Positions 43,125-52,979 of a stretch of 64,000 nt of DNA are shown one piece after another. The position numbers and the translations under genes were made by a program. The stretch covers positions 117,869 through 181,868 of the forward strand of contig NZ_CANMSJ010000007.1 in assembly GCF_947500605.1 (NCBI RefSeq). The letters are read 5' to 3'. Every line of letters begins with the position of its first letter. Position 1 is the first letter of the stretch. The DNA is from an uncultured Lacinutrix sp. GTDB lineage: Bacteria > Bacteroidota > Bacteroidia > Flavobacteriales > Flavobacteriaceae. The notes beneath the pieces are model-generated. The model was not told where the DNA came from, made no database searches, and saw only the letters and a program-made list of their open reading frames with translations.

Positions 43125-44498
43125 ATGAAAAAACGCACGCTTGGTTTTTGGGAAATTTGGAACATGAGTTTCGGTTTCTTAGGAATCCAATTTGGTTTTG
43201 CATTACAAGGAGGCTTTATGTCTCGAATATTTCAAACATTAGGAGCAAGTAAAGATGAGATTCCATTATTATGGATCGCAGCACCTTTAACTGGTTTATT
43301 GGTTCAGCCAATAATTGGTTACATGAGTGATCGTACTTGGAGTATTAAATGGGGAAGACGTAGACCGTTTTTTCTTATTGGAGCAGTCTTAAGTTCGCTA
43401 GCATTATTTTTTGTACCATTTTCTCCAGCACTATGGGTAGCAGCAGGATTTTTATGGATTCTAGATGCATCTATAAACGTGTCTATGGAACCCTTTAGAG
43501 CTTTGGTTGCAGATAAATTACCAGATTCACAACGGTCTTATGGTTTTGTCGTTCAGACTTTAATTATAGGTATTGGTACTTGGGTTGCTAGTAATTTACC
43601 TTGGTTAGTATCAGAGTTAGGTGTCAGTGATTCTGCAGGATTAGGTGTTATTCCAGATTCAGTTAAAATAGCATTTGCCATTGGTGCATTTGTGTTTTTA
43701 GCGAGTATCCTTTACACTGTTTTTACTACAACAGAATATCCTCCAGAAGATATGGAAGAGTTTGAGCGCGAGAAAGCCAAAAAAAATAACTTCATTCCAG
43801 ACATTTTAAATAACATTGGCAATATGCCATTAACCATGAAAAAATTAGGAGTGATCCAATTCTTTTCTTGGTTTGCCTTTTTTACTATGTGGAGTTTAGC
43901 TAATCCAGCACTTACAGAGCATGTATTTAATACACCAGCTCCAATAGAAAGTGCTTTTAATATGGCAGATACAGTACAAAAAGCTGCATTTGATATGCAA
44001 AATACAGCCTTTCAAAAATCATCAAATTTAGTAGGTTCAGCAATGGGTATTTATGGATTATCGTCTATGGCTTTTGCTTTACTATTAGTATTGTATACAG
44101 CAAAAAGACGCATTAACAGAAAACTAGTGCATATGGTATCACTAATGTTAGGTGGTATAGGATTTTTGTTAATGAATTATGCTTCACCAGAGCACTTAAA
44201 GTATTGTTTTATACTTATTGGTTTTGCTTGGGGAAGTATTTTATCTATGCCTTATGCTATGTTATCCAGTTCTGTAGATCCAAAAAAAATGGGTGTGATT
44301 ATGGGAATCTTCAATATGTTTATTGTAATTCCACAAATTATAGCAGCACTTGGAGGTATTAATTTTATCTCAGGACTATTAGGCGAAGACGCCATAAATG
44401 CAATGACTGTTGCAGGAATAAGTTTAATAATTGCAGGACTTTGCAACTTATTAATTACAAATAAAAACGCAATTACGTACCAAGCAGAAGAAATTTAA
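43125..44498 (+). CDS. MFS sugar transporter (SLC45/GPH-like), probably maltose
   Basis: 457 residues with about 12 transmembrane helices. The first loop motif YMSDRTWSIKWGRRRPFF (66-83) has the RxxWGRRRP core seen in the SLC45 sucrose-type and GPH families. Located between the regulator and beta-phosphoglucomutase, it is most likely the cytoplasmic-membrane importer of maltose or maltodextrin, feeding the GH65 phosphorylase. Its stop is 3 bp before the pgmB start. Substrate is inference from context. Confidence 0.9.
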   Translation: MKKRTLGFWEIWNMSFGFLGIQFGFALQGGFMSRIFQTLGASKDEIPLLWIAAPLTGLLVQPIIGYMSDRTWSIKWGRRRPFFLIGAVLSSLALFFVPFSPALWVAAGFLWILDASINVSMEPFRALVADKLPDSQRSYGFVVQTLIIGIGTWVASNLPWLVSELGVSDSAGLGVIPDSVKIAFAIGAFVFLASILYTVFTTTEYPPEDMEEFEREKAKKNNFIPDILNNIGNMPLTMKKLGVIQFFSWFAFFTMWSLANPALTEHVFNTPAPIESAFNMADTVQKAAFDMQNTAFQKSSNLVGSAMGIYGLSSMAFALLLVLYTAKRRINRKLVHMVSLMLGGIGFLLMNYASPEHLKYCFILIGFAWGSILSMPYAMLSSSVDPKKMGVIMGIFNMFIVIPQIIAALGGINFISGLLGEDAINAMTVAGISLIIAGLCNLLITNKNAITYQAEEI

Positions 44499-44501
44499 AA
44501 G

Positions 44502-45158
44502 ATGAATAAAAAAGGATTCATATTCGATTTAGATGGTGTCATTGTAGACACTGCAAAATATCACTTTTTAGCTTGGCAAAACCTTGCAAAAAGTATAGAT
44601 ATAGATTTTACACACGAGCAAAACGAACAACTTAAAGGTGTTAGCCGCGTAAAATCATTAGAAAAAATATTAGAATGGGGAAATAAAACTATTTCAGAAG
44701 AATTATTCGCCTCATTAATGGGTAAAAAAAATGAAGAGTATTTAAGCTTCATTGCAAAAATGACTGATGAAGAAATCTTACCAGATGTCCCAAAGATTTT
44801 AGAGTATTTAATCGCTCAAAAACAGCCAATTTCTTTAGGTTCTGCAAGTAAAAACGCACGACCAATTTTAGAAAAAGTCAACTTGCTTTCAAAGTTTGAT
44901 GCTATTGTAGATGGTAACGATGTTAGCAAAGCTAAACCAGATCCAGAGGTGTTTTTAATAGCAGCACAGCATTTAAACATGAAACCAGAAGATTGTATTG
45001 TGTTTGAAGATTCTGTAGCAGGAGTACAAGCTGCTAATACTGCAAATATGATTTCAATTGGTATTGGTGAAAAACACGTATTACATGAAGCAGATTACAT
45101 CTTTTCAGATTTCACAGAAATTGAAAATAGCTTCATAGAAGAATTAATAAATAGATAA
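44502..45158 (+). CDS. pgmB: Beta-phosphoglucomutase
   Basis: HAD-family enzyme of 218 residues converting beta-glucose-1-phosphate to glucose-6-phosphate. Motif I FDLDGVIVDTAKYHFLAWQ holds nucleophile D9 and acid/base D11. The cap-domain motif LKGVSRVKSLE is the PgmB signature. SLGSASKNARPIL (motif II) and the DSVAGVQAANTANM (motif IV) are present. It is directly downstream of the MFS carrier and 60 bp upstream of GH65 maltose phosphorylase, whose product it consumes. Confidence 0.93.
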   Translation: MNKKGFIFDLDGVIVDTAKYHFLAWQNLAKSIDIDFTHEQNEQLKGVSRVKSLEKILEWGNKTISEELFASLMGKKNEEYLSFIAKMTDEEILPDVPKILEYLIAQKQPISLGSASKNARPILEKVNLLSKFDAIVDGNDVSKAKPDPEVFLIAAQHLNMKPEDCIVFEDSVAGVQAANTANMISIGIGEKHVLHEADYIFSDFTEIENSFIEELINR

Positions 45159-45218
45159 AAAATGTTGAAAGTCACGCATAGTTTATTCAAAGTGATTTTT
45201 ATCAAAAAAATATAAAAA

Positions 45219-47525
45219 ATGAATCAAGATTATATACAACCAGACAATTGGTCTATAATTGAAGAAGGCTTTGATAAAGAAAGAGTAAAGTCGTCAGAAA
45301 GTTTATTTAGTATCGGAAATGGCGCCATGGGACAACGTGCTAATTTTGAAGAACAATACACAGGTCCAACCTTTCAAGGAAGCTACATTGCTGGTGTTTA
45401 TTATCCAGATAAAACTAGAGTGGGTTGGTGGAAAAATGGATATCCAGAATATTTTGCAAAAGTATTAAATGCACCAAATTGGATAGGTATTAATGTAGAA
45501 ATTAATGGCGAACAATTAGATTTAAACACCTGTGTTTCGGTTTCTAATTTTAGAAGAGAACTTAACATGAAAGAAGGTTGGTTGTCTAGATCGTTTACAG
45601 CTACGCTTCAAAATAATTTAGAGGTAGAAGTGAAGGTGCTTCGTTTTTTAAGTTTAGATTTAGATGAAGTTGGAGCTATTAATTATGAGGTTAAACCATT
45701 AAATAATGATGCTACAATTCAATTTCAACCGTATTTAGATTCTGGTATTACTAATGAGGATACCAATTGGGACGACCAGTTTTGGGATACTTTAAATGTA
45801 ACTACAGAAAAGGAACAAGCATTTATTGAAGCAAAAACCATGAAAACGGGTTTTAATACCTGTACATTTATGCAGTCTTCGGTTTTTGTAAATAGCATAA
45901 AACAAGAGCAAACACCAGAAGTAGATAAACAACCTAATTTTATTTCTTTTACTTACAAAGTATCTTTAAAATCAGGAGAAACTGCAAGTATCCACAAGTT
46001 TGGAGGTTATACAGTAGATAGAAATCACGATAAAAACCAATTAGTAGCAGCAGCTAAAAAAGCGTTAGATACTGCTTCAGATTTAGGATTCAATGCGCTT
46101 TTAAATAAGCAAAAAGAGGCTTGGTCTAAAATCTGGGAAATGTCAGATATCACTATCGATGGTGACGTAAAAGCACAACAAGGTATTCGTTTTAATATCT
46201 TTCAACTTAATCAAACCTATTTAGGAAAAGATTCTACTTTAAATATTGGCCCAAAAGGATTTACAGGCGAAAAGTATGGTGGCAGTACCTATTGGGATAC
46301 TGAAGCGTATTGTATTCCTTTTTACATGGCTACTAAAGACCAAAAAGTAGCAAGAAGCTTACTGCAATATAGATACAATCACCTAGAAAAAGCAATTGAA
46401 AATGCCGAGAAATTAGGCTTCAAAAATGGAGCTGCATTATATCCAATGGTAACCATGAATGGTGAAGAATGCCATAACGAATGGGAAATTACTTTTGAAG
46501 AAATTCATAGAAATGGAGCTATCGCTTTCGCTATTTTTAACTATTATCGTTATACAGGAGATTACAGTTATATTCCAGAGATGGGATTAGAAGTCCTTAT
46601 TGGTATTGCTAGATTTTGGCAACAACGTGCTACGTTTTCAACAGATAAAAACCAGTACGTAATTTTAGGTGTTACAGGACCAAATGAATATGAAAACAAT
46701 ATAAATAACAACTGGTACACTAACTATTTAGCAAAATGGTGTATTGACTATGCGTTAGAAAATATTGACAAAGTAAAAGAAGGACATCACGACGATTATT
46801 TGCGTATTACAGGAAAAACAAAAATCACTCACGAAGAGTTACATACTTGGAAAAAAGTAGCAGATAATATGTATTTTCCATATTCTGAAAAACACCAAGT
46901 GTACTTACAACAGGATGGCTTTTTAGATAAAGAATTAATTACAGTTGCAGATTTACCTAAAGTAGATAGACCAATAAATCAAAAGTGGAGTTGGGACAGA
47001 ATCTTACGTTCGCCTTACATCAAACAAGCAGATACTTTACAAGGTTTTTACTTCTTTGAAGATCAATTTTCTACTGAAGAATTAAAACGTCATTTCGATT
47101 TTTACGAACCATTTACAGTACATGAAAGTTCGCTTTCTCCTTGTGTGCACAGTATTCAAGCTGCCAAGTTAGACCAAATGGATCAAGCATATACGTTCTA
47201 TTTACGTACGTCTCGTTTAGATTTAGACGATTATAATAAAGAGGTAGAAGAAGGTTTACACATTACTTCTATGGCTGGAACTTGGATGAGTATTGTAGAA
47301 GGTTTTGGAGGTATGCGTATTAAAAATGATATGCTAAATTTTGAACCTCGTATACCAAAAGAATGGGATGCGTATTCGTTTAAAGTAAACTTTAGAGATC
47401 AAATATTAAAAGTAAATGTGTCACAGTCTGAAACGACTTTCGAGTTAGAAGGGAATACAGATTTAAACATAATTATAAATAATAAACCCTTAATTATTTC
47501 TCCAAATAACTTGGTGAAAGCTTAA
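45219..47525 (+). CDS. GH65 glycoside phosphorylase (maltose phosphorylase)
   Basis: 768 residues, full GH65 length. It splits maltose with phosphate into glucose plus beta-glucose-1-phosphate. The N-terminal beta-sandwich and a linker precede an (alpha/alpha)6 barrel with YWDTEAYCIPFYM and the catalytic Glu in EWEITFEEIHRNG (about residue 427); the phosphate loop TSMAGTWMSIVEGFGG is near residues 686-701. The tight context with pgmB and MFS supports maltose as substrate. Kojibiose or trehalose phosphorylases are less likely alternatives in the same family. Confidence 0.9.
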   Translation: MNQDYIQPDNWSIIEEGFDKERVKSSESLFSIGNGAMGQRANFEEQYTGPTFQGSYIAGVYYPDKTRVGWWKNGYPEYFAKVLNAPNWIGINVEINGEQLDLNTCVSVSNFRRELNMKEGWLSRSFTATLQNNLEVEVKVLRFLSLDLDEVGAINYEVKPLNNDATIQFQPYLDSGITNEDTNWDDQFWDTLNVTTEKEQAFIEAKTMKTGFNTCTFMQSSVFVNSIKQEQTPEVDKQPNFISFTYKVSLKSGETASIHKFGGYTVDRNHDKNQLVAAAKKALDTASDLGFNALLNKQKEAWSKIWEMSDITIDGDVKAQQGIRFNIFQLNQTYLGKDSTLNIGPKGFTGEKYGGSTYWDTEAYCIPFYMATKDQKVARSLLQYRYNHLEKAIENAEKLGFKNGAALYPMVTMNGEECHNEWEITFEEIHRNGAIAFAIFNYYRYTGDYSYIPEMGLEVLIGIARFWQQRATFSTDKNQYVILGVTGPNEYENNINNNWYTNYLAKWCIDYALENIDKVKEGHHDDYLRITGKTKITHEELHTWKKVADNMYFPYSEKHQVYLQQDGFLDKELITVADLPKVDRPINQKWSWDRILRSPYIKQADTLQGFYFFEDQFSTEELKRHFDFYEPFTVHESSLSPCVHSIQAAKLDQMDQAYTFYLRTSRLDLDDYNKEVEEGLHITSMAGTWMSIVEGFGGMRIKNDMLNFEPRIPKEWDAYSFKVNFRDQILKVNVSQSETTFELEGNTDLNIIINNKPLIISPNNLVKA

Positions 47526-47598
47526 ACTAAACACACTAATTAAGACGCTAAAATTAGCACCTATTGCATTTGTCGTTTTAATTAGTGTTAGTTTTTCT
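47525..47598 (+). terminator. Long stem-loop after the GH65 gene
   Basis: AAACTAAACACACTAATTAA and the later TTAATTAGTGTTAGTTTTT form an imperfect long stem with a loop of about 25 nt, ending in T's. It may separate the transport/phosphorylase unit from the glucosidase genes. Confidence 0.6.
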
Positions 47599-47751
47599 TG
47601 TCTGAACAAGATTTTAAGATGTGGTTTCATAAACAGCTCTAAATGGAAAAACATCAAAAAATAGCATAATTGGTGAAACCCGATGTGTAAGATGAGATTC
47701 TTTTACTTTGGAAAGAAAGCATACTAATAACCACAAAATTGTAACGATTTG

Positions 47752-47786
47752 TCATTCAGAACGAAGTGAAGAATCTTTTAAAATTA
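47752..47786. repeat. Short dispersed repeat upstream of the GH31 fusion gene
   Basis: TGTCATTCAGAACGAAGTGAAGAATCTTTT is the inverse complement of the copy at 6640-6680. It ends only a few bases before the start codon at 47791. Confidence 0.55.
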
Positions 47787-47790
47787 AAGA

Positions 47791-50700
47791 ATGAAACAAT
47801 TTATATACATACTATCATTTTTACTTTTTCAAGTAGCATTTGCACAAGTCACACTAATTGTTGAAGCACTTCCAGAAGATACACCAAAAGACGCTTCTAT
47901 ATTTATTTCTGGCGATTTTGAAGGTTGGTCTGGAGGACATAATGATTACCAATTAGAAAAAATAAATGGACAGTATCAAATTACGCTTCCTAAAACAGAA
48001 CAACGTATTTTATATAAGTTTACTCTAGGTAATTGGGATGCTTCAGAGAGCAGCAATTCAGGTGAGAAAATAGATAATCGTATTTATAAATTTAATAAAA
48101 CAAACGATACAATACAAGTAAAAATAGCAGGTTGGAAACATTTGTTTGATGTTGAAGAAGTTTCTACAGCTTCAAAAAATGTCTCCATTATTTCTGAAGA
48201 GTTTTATATACCACAACTTAACAGAAAACGTCGAGTTTCTATTTATTTACCACCTGATTATAACATATCAAAGCAAGATTATCCTGTGGTTTATATGCAC
48301 GATGGACAAAATGTTTTTGATGCTAAAACTTCTGGTTATGGCGAGTGGAATGTAGATGAAACTTTAAACAAGTTATTTAAAGACAACCTTAAACTTATTG
48401 TGGTTAGTATAGACCACGGTGATTCTAAACGCTTAGATGAATATTCTCCATGGAAACACGTAGAATATGGAGGAGGTGAAGGCGATGCTTATACAGATTT
48501 TATAGTAAATACATTAAAGCCTTACATAGACTCTAATTACAATACAAAAAAAGACAAGACTAATACAGCCATTTTTGGTAGTTCTATGGGAGGATTAATT
48601 TCTCATTATGCTGCTTTAAAATATCCAACGGTTTTTGGTAAAGTTGGTGTGTATTCACCATCGTATTGGTTTGCTCCAAAAGCGGTAACTGACTTTTCTA
48701 AAGCGCATGCCAATATCCAAGATACTAAAATGTACTTTTTAGCTGGCGGAAAAGAAGGAACAAAAACGTCACGAACCGAAATTAGTCAAACAGTTAAAGA
48801 CATGAATAGCATGTTAACTGTTTTAAAAAATAATGGTTTTCCCGATAAAAACATACAATCTAAAGTAGTTCCAGAAGGAAAACACAATGAAGAATTATGG
48901 CGAAATAATTTTGAAGAAGCTATTACGTGGTTATTTAAAGATGCTTTTCAAAAAAGAGAATTTGTAGATGCGAAGTTTAACAACAATCAACTGCAAATAA
49001 ACGTTTCTGACGGTACGTTTAACATTCAATTTTTTTCTTCAGAAATTATAGAAACTACTTTTATTCCAACAGGAGAAACAGTAGATACTAAAAAATCCCA
49101 CGCTGTGGTTTTAAAGGATACTTTTTCAGAGGTGAATTTCAATGAGTCAGAAAACGAAATCAATTTTAAATCAAATCAATTAGCTGTAAAAATCACAAAA
49201 GCTCCTTTTCATATTTCCTATTTTAAAGACGGAAAAGAAATCACTTCAATAAAAAATGGCTATCAAAAAACAGATGACTTTGAAACTATTAGTTTCAACT
49301 TAAAACCAGACGAAGTTTTATATGGTGGAGGCGCAAGAGCGTTAGGCATGAACCGAAGAGGAAACCGTTTAGAGTTATACAACAAAGCACATTATGGTTA
49401 CGAAGAGAGAAGTGAATTAATGAATTACACGATGCCAATTGTGGTGTCTTCTAATAAGTATTTAATTCATTTTGATAATGCGCCCATTGGTTTTTTAGAT
49501 TTAGATTCTAAAACAGATAATACACTGACTTACGAAACCATTTCAGGCAGAAAAACCTATCAAGTTGTAGTTGGTGATTCTTGGTTAGATGTAACTAAAA
49601 ACTACACGCAATTAACAGGAAGGCAACCTATGCTGCCGCGTTGGGCTTTAGGTAATTTTTCTAGTCGATTTGGTTACCATTCGCAAAAAGAAGTTATGGA
49701 GACTATTGATAAGTTTAGAGAAGACGGTATTCCTGTTGATGCAATTATTTTAGACTTGTTTTGGTTTGGTAAAACGGTTCAAGGTACTATGGGAAATTTG
49801 TCTTTTGATAGAGATTCATTTCCTAATCCAAAACAGATGATTAAGGATTTAAAGGAAAAAAATGTTGAAACTATTTTGATTACTGAGCCCTTTGTTTTAA
49901 CAACGTCTAAGCGTTGGGAAGAAGCCGTAAAAGAAGACGTTTTAGCAAAGGATTCTATAGGAAATCCTTTTAAATATGATTTTTATTTTGGTAATACAGG
50001 TTTAATAGATATTTATAGTAATAAAGGTAGTAAGTGGTTTAAAAATATTTATAAGGACCTATCTAAGCTAGGTGTAAATGGTTTTTGGGGCGATTTAGGA
50101 GAGCCAGAAGTACATCCTTCAAACTTATTACATGCTACAGGTACAGCAGACGAAGTTCATAATATTTATGGTCACGATTGGGCAAAATTAGTTCAAGAAG
50201 CTAGTTTGGAAAGTAACCCTAATAAGCGACCGTTTATTTTAATGAGAGCTGGTTATTCTGGATCACAACGATATGGTATGGTGCCTTGGTCTGGAGATGT
50301 TAATAGAACTTGGGGCGGATTACAATCTCAACCAGAAATTGCGCTGCAAATGGGAATGCAAGGTTTGGCATATATGCATAGCGATTTAGGTGGATTTGCT
50401 GGTAATAATTTGGATGATGAGTTGTATGCGCGTTGGTTACAATATGGCGTTTTTCAACCTATTTATAGACCACATGCGCAAGAAGATGTGCCTCCAGAGC
50501 CAGTGTATAGAAGCGATAAAGCAAAAGCTTTAGCTAAAAAAGCTATCGAGTTGCGTTACCAATTATTACCATACAATTACAATTTAGTATTCGAAAACAA
50601 TCAAACAGGAGCACCTTTAATGCGACCATTATTTTTTGAAGAAGAAGACAATAACAAATTAAAGGCATACTCAGCAGCATATCTTTGGGGTAAAGATATA

Positions 50701-51285
50701 TTGGTCGCTCCTATATTAAAATCTGGACAGAAATTTAAAGAAGTTTATTTTCCAAAAACATCAAATTGGTTTGATTTCTACACCAATGAAAAGTTTATTG
50801 GCGGAGAAACAGTATCTGTTGAGACTAGGGAAAACTCAATACCAACATTTGTAAGAGGTGGAAGCTTTATTCCAATATCAATTGCTACTGGTTTTGGTCA
50901 TTCTTCAAAAGACTATAATGCCTTAAAACTAGATGTGAACTATTACTATGATGTATCTGTTAGTAAAAGTGAGAATTCGTATTATACAGATAATGGAGGA
51001 GTAGACGACTTTGATAAAGGAAGATTTAGAATCTTAAAATTTAAATCAGAAGTAGATAAACAGTTAATTAAAATAAATCTAAAAGAAGACATTGGAGAAA
51101 ACTTTTTAAGGTCTACTGTTAGCCCAAATTTAAAAATCCATAATATTTCAAGAGCTCCTAAATATGTGAAAATTAACAATCGTAAAGTTAATTTCACTTG
51201 GAATGAAAAGACTCATATTCTTGAGCTTTTAGTTAAATGGCAAATTTTTGAAGAAAAAGAAATCCGAATTAAATTAAAAAAATAA
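47791..51285 (+). CDS. Esterase-GH31 alpha-glucosidase fusion with N-terminal starch-binding-like domain
   Basis: 1164 residues, a three-part protein. A signal peptide (MKQFIYILSFLLFQVAFAQ) precedes a beta module (about 20-110; GDFEGWSGGHNDYQLEK) of starch-binding type. Residues 125-385 are an esterase/alpha-beta hydrolase of the Fes/CE1-like group, with nucleophile S265 in GSSMGG and KVVPEGKHNEELWR near its end. From about 400 to 1164 it is GH31: GFWGDLGEPE with the nucleophile Asp (about 769), GDVNRTWGGL with acid/base Asp and RYQLLPYNYNL. Substrates: alpha-glucosides, plus possibly acylated sugars. It is second after the MFS-pgmB-GH65 set and followed 6 bp later by a GH13 lipoprotein. Confidence 0.88.
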   Translation: MKQFIYILSFLLFQVAFAQVTLIVEALPEDTPKDASIFISGDFEGWSGGHNDYQLEKINGQYQITLPKTEQRILYKFTLGNWDASESSNSGEKIDNRIYKFNKTNDTIQVKIAGWKHLFDVEEVSTASKNVSIISEEFYIPQLNRKRRVSIYLPPDYNISKQDYPVVYMHDGQNVFDAKTSGYGEWNVDETLNKLFKDNLKLIVVSIDHGDSKRLDEYSPWKHVEYGGGEGDAYTDFIVNTLKPYIDSNYNTKKDKTNTAIFGSSMGGLISHYAALKYPTVFGKVGVYSPSYWFAPKAVTDFSKAHANIQDTKMYFLAGGKEGTKTSRTEISQTVKDMNSMLTVLKNNGFPDKNIQSKVVPEGKHNEELWRNNFEEAITWLFKDAFQKREFVDAKFNNNQLQINVSDGTFNIQFFSSEIIETTFIPTGETVDTKKSHAVVLKDTFSEVNFNESENEINFKSNQLAVKITKAPFHISYFKDGKEITSIKNGYQKTDDFETISFNLKPDEVLYGGGARALGMNRRGNRLELYNKAHYGYEERSELMNYTMPIVVSSNKYLIHFDNAPIGFLDLDSKTDNTLTYETISGRKTYQVVVGDSWLDVTKNYTQLTGRQPMLPRWALGNFSSRFGYHSQKEVMETIDKFREDGIPVDAIILDLFWFGKTVQGTMGNLSFDRDSFPNPKQMIKDLKEKNVETILITEPFVLTTSKRWEEAVKEDVLAKDSIGNPFKYDFYFGNTGLIDIYSNKGSKWFKNIYKDLSKLGVNGFWGDLGEPEVHPSNLLHATGTADEVHNIYGHDWAKLVQEASLESNPNKRPFILMRAGYSGSQRYGMVPWSGDVNRTWGGLQSQPEIALQMGMQGLAYMHSDLGGFAGNNLDDELYARWLQYGVFQPIYRPHAQEDVPPEPVYRSDKAKALAKKAIELRYQLLPYNYNLVFENNQTGAPLMRPLFFEEEDNNKLKAYSAAYLWGKDILVAPILKSGQKFKEVYFPKTSNWFDFYTNEKFIGGETVSVETRENSIPTFVRGGSFIPISIATGFGHSSKDYNALKLDVNYYYDVSVSKSENSYYTDNGGVDDFDKGRFRILKFKSEVDKQLIKINLKEDIGENFLRSTVSPNLKIHNISRAPKYVKINNRKVNFTWNEKTHILELLVKWQIFEEKEIRIKLKK

Positions 51286-51291
51286 TCTGAA

Positions 51292-52971
51292 ATGAAATAC
51301 ATAAATCAATTTACATCAGCGGTATTACTTTTTTGCTTTTTAGGATGTAAAACAGATAAAAAAGCAAATTTAGATTTAGCCGAAAGCCAACATAAAGAAG
51401 AAGCCAAAACACCTTTTGTTTGGGAAGCTGCAAACGTCTATTTTCTATTAACCGATCGTTTTAATAATGGAGACAAAACCAACGATGTTAATTACAATAG
51501 AAACAAAGAAGCTGCTGTTTTACGTGGTTTTGAAGGTGGCGATTTAAAAGGAATCACGCAAAAAATTGAAGAAGGTTACTTCTCTAATTTAGGTATAAAC
51601 GCTATTTGGATGTCACCAATTGTAGAGCAAATTCATGGAGGAACAGACGAAGGTACTGGAATTACTTATGGATTTCATGGCTATTGGACTAAAGATTGGA
51701 CTAATATTGATGCCAATCTAGGTACCAAAGAAGATTTGCAAAATCTAGTAGATGCTGCACATAAAAAAGGCATTCGTGTGTTGTTAGATGCAGTAATTAA
51801 TCACACAGGACCTGTTACAAATCAAGATCCTGTTTGGCCAAACGATTGGGTAAGAATTGGTCCGCAATGCGATTACAAAAACTTTGAAAACACAGTCACT
51901 TGTACTTTGGTTAAAAACTTACCAGACATTAAAACTGAAAGTAACGAAGCAGTCGATTTACCACCACAATTGGTAGAAAAATGGAAAGCAGAAGGCCGTT
52001 ATGAAGAGGAAATGGCAGAGCTAGATGCTTTTTTTGAAGCAAATGATTATCCTCGTGCACCACGTTTTTATATCATGAAATGGTTGAGCGATTATGTTAG
52101 AGATTTTGGGATTGATGGTTACAGAGTAGATACCGTAAAACATACCGAAGCTTTTGTTTGGCAAGAGTTTAAAGATATTTGTGATAACGCTTTCACGGAA
52201 TTTAAGCAACAAAACCCAAACAAAGTTTTAGACGATACTAATTTTTACATGGTTGGAGAAGTCTATAATTACGGAATTTCAGCAGGAAAAGCATTCGATT
52301 TTGGCGATAAAAAAGTCAACTATTTTGATGATGCTTTTAATAGCTTAATCAATTTTGAATTTAAATGGAATGCTGCACAACAATCGTACGAGGAGCAATT
52401 TAAAAATTACGATAGTATTTTAAATAGCAACTTAAAAGATTATGGCGTTTTAAACTATTTAACATCGCATGACGATGGTCAACCATTTGATAAAAATAGA
52501 GAAAAAACATTCGAAACTGCTACACGATTATTGTTGTCTCCTGGAGCAGCTCAAATCTATTATGGCGACGAATCTGCTAGAGATTTAACCATTGAAGGAA
52601 CTGTTGGAGACGCAACATTAAGAAGTTTCATGAATTGGGAAGAACTGCCTCAAAAACAAGATTTACTAATCCATTGGCAAAAGCTTGGTCAGTTTAGAAG
52701 TAAGCATCCAGCAGTTGGAGCGGGAAAACATAAAATGATAAGTGAGTCGCCTTATGTTTTTAGCAGAAGTTATACTAATAATGATTTTAAAGATGAAGTT
52801 ATTATAGGTTTAGAAATTCCAAAAGGAGAACATAGCATTAATGTGTCGACTGTTTTTAAAGACGGACAACAAGTAAAAGATTTTTATTCCGGAGAAACGT
52901 TTAAAGTTACTAACGGAACCATTACCATTAACGTAGATTCTAACATTATTTTAATAGAAAAACAACAATAA
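51292..52971 (+). CDS. GH13 alpha-amylase family lipoprotein
   Basis: 559 residues. Lipobox FLGC (C19) and a short acidic linker place it in the periplasm or outer membrane. The barrel has NHTG region VLLDAVINHTGPV, the nucleophile Asp in GYRVDTVKHTEAF (about 280), acid/base Glu in MVGEVYNYG and the third Asp in LTSHDDGQPF. It resembles SusG/neopullulanase-type enzymes. It is co-transcribed with the GH31 fusion and the next GH13 gene (gaps 6 and 8 bp) and likely trims imported oligosaccharides. Confidence 0.92.
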   Translation: MKYINQFTSAVLLFCFLGCKTDKKANLDLAESQHKEEAKTPFVWEAANVYFLLTDRFNNGDKTNDVNYNRNKEAAVLRGFEGGDLKGITQKIEEGYFSNLGINAIWMSPIVEQIHGGTDEGTGITYGFHGYWTKDWTNIDANLGTKEDLQNLVDAAHKKGIRVLLDAVINHTGPVTNQDPVWPNDWVRIGPQCDYKNFENTVTCTLVKNLPDIKTESNEAVDLPPQLVEKWKAEGRYEEEMAELDAFFEANDYPRAPRFYIMKWLSDYVRDFGIDGYRVDTVKHTEAFVWQEFKDICDNAFTEFKQQNPNKVLDDTNFYMVGEVYNYGISAGKAFDFGDKKVNYFDDAFNSLINFEFKWNAAQQSYEEQFKNYDSILNSNLKDYGVLNYLTSHDDGQPFDKNREKTFETATRLLLSPGAAQIYYGDESARDLTIEGTVGDATLRSFMNWEELPQKQDLLIHWQKLGQFRSKHPAVGAGKHKMISESPYVFSRSYTNNDFKDEVIIGLEIPKGEHSINVSTVFKDGQQVKDFYSGETFKVTNGTITINVDSNIILIEKQQ

Positions 52972-52979
52972 ATACAACC

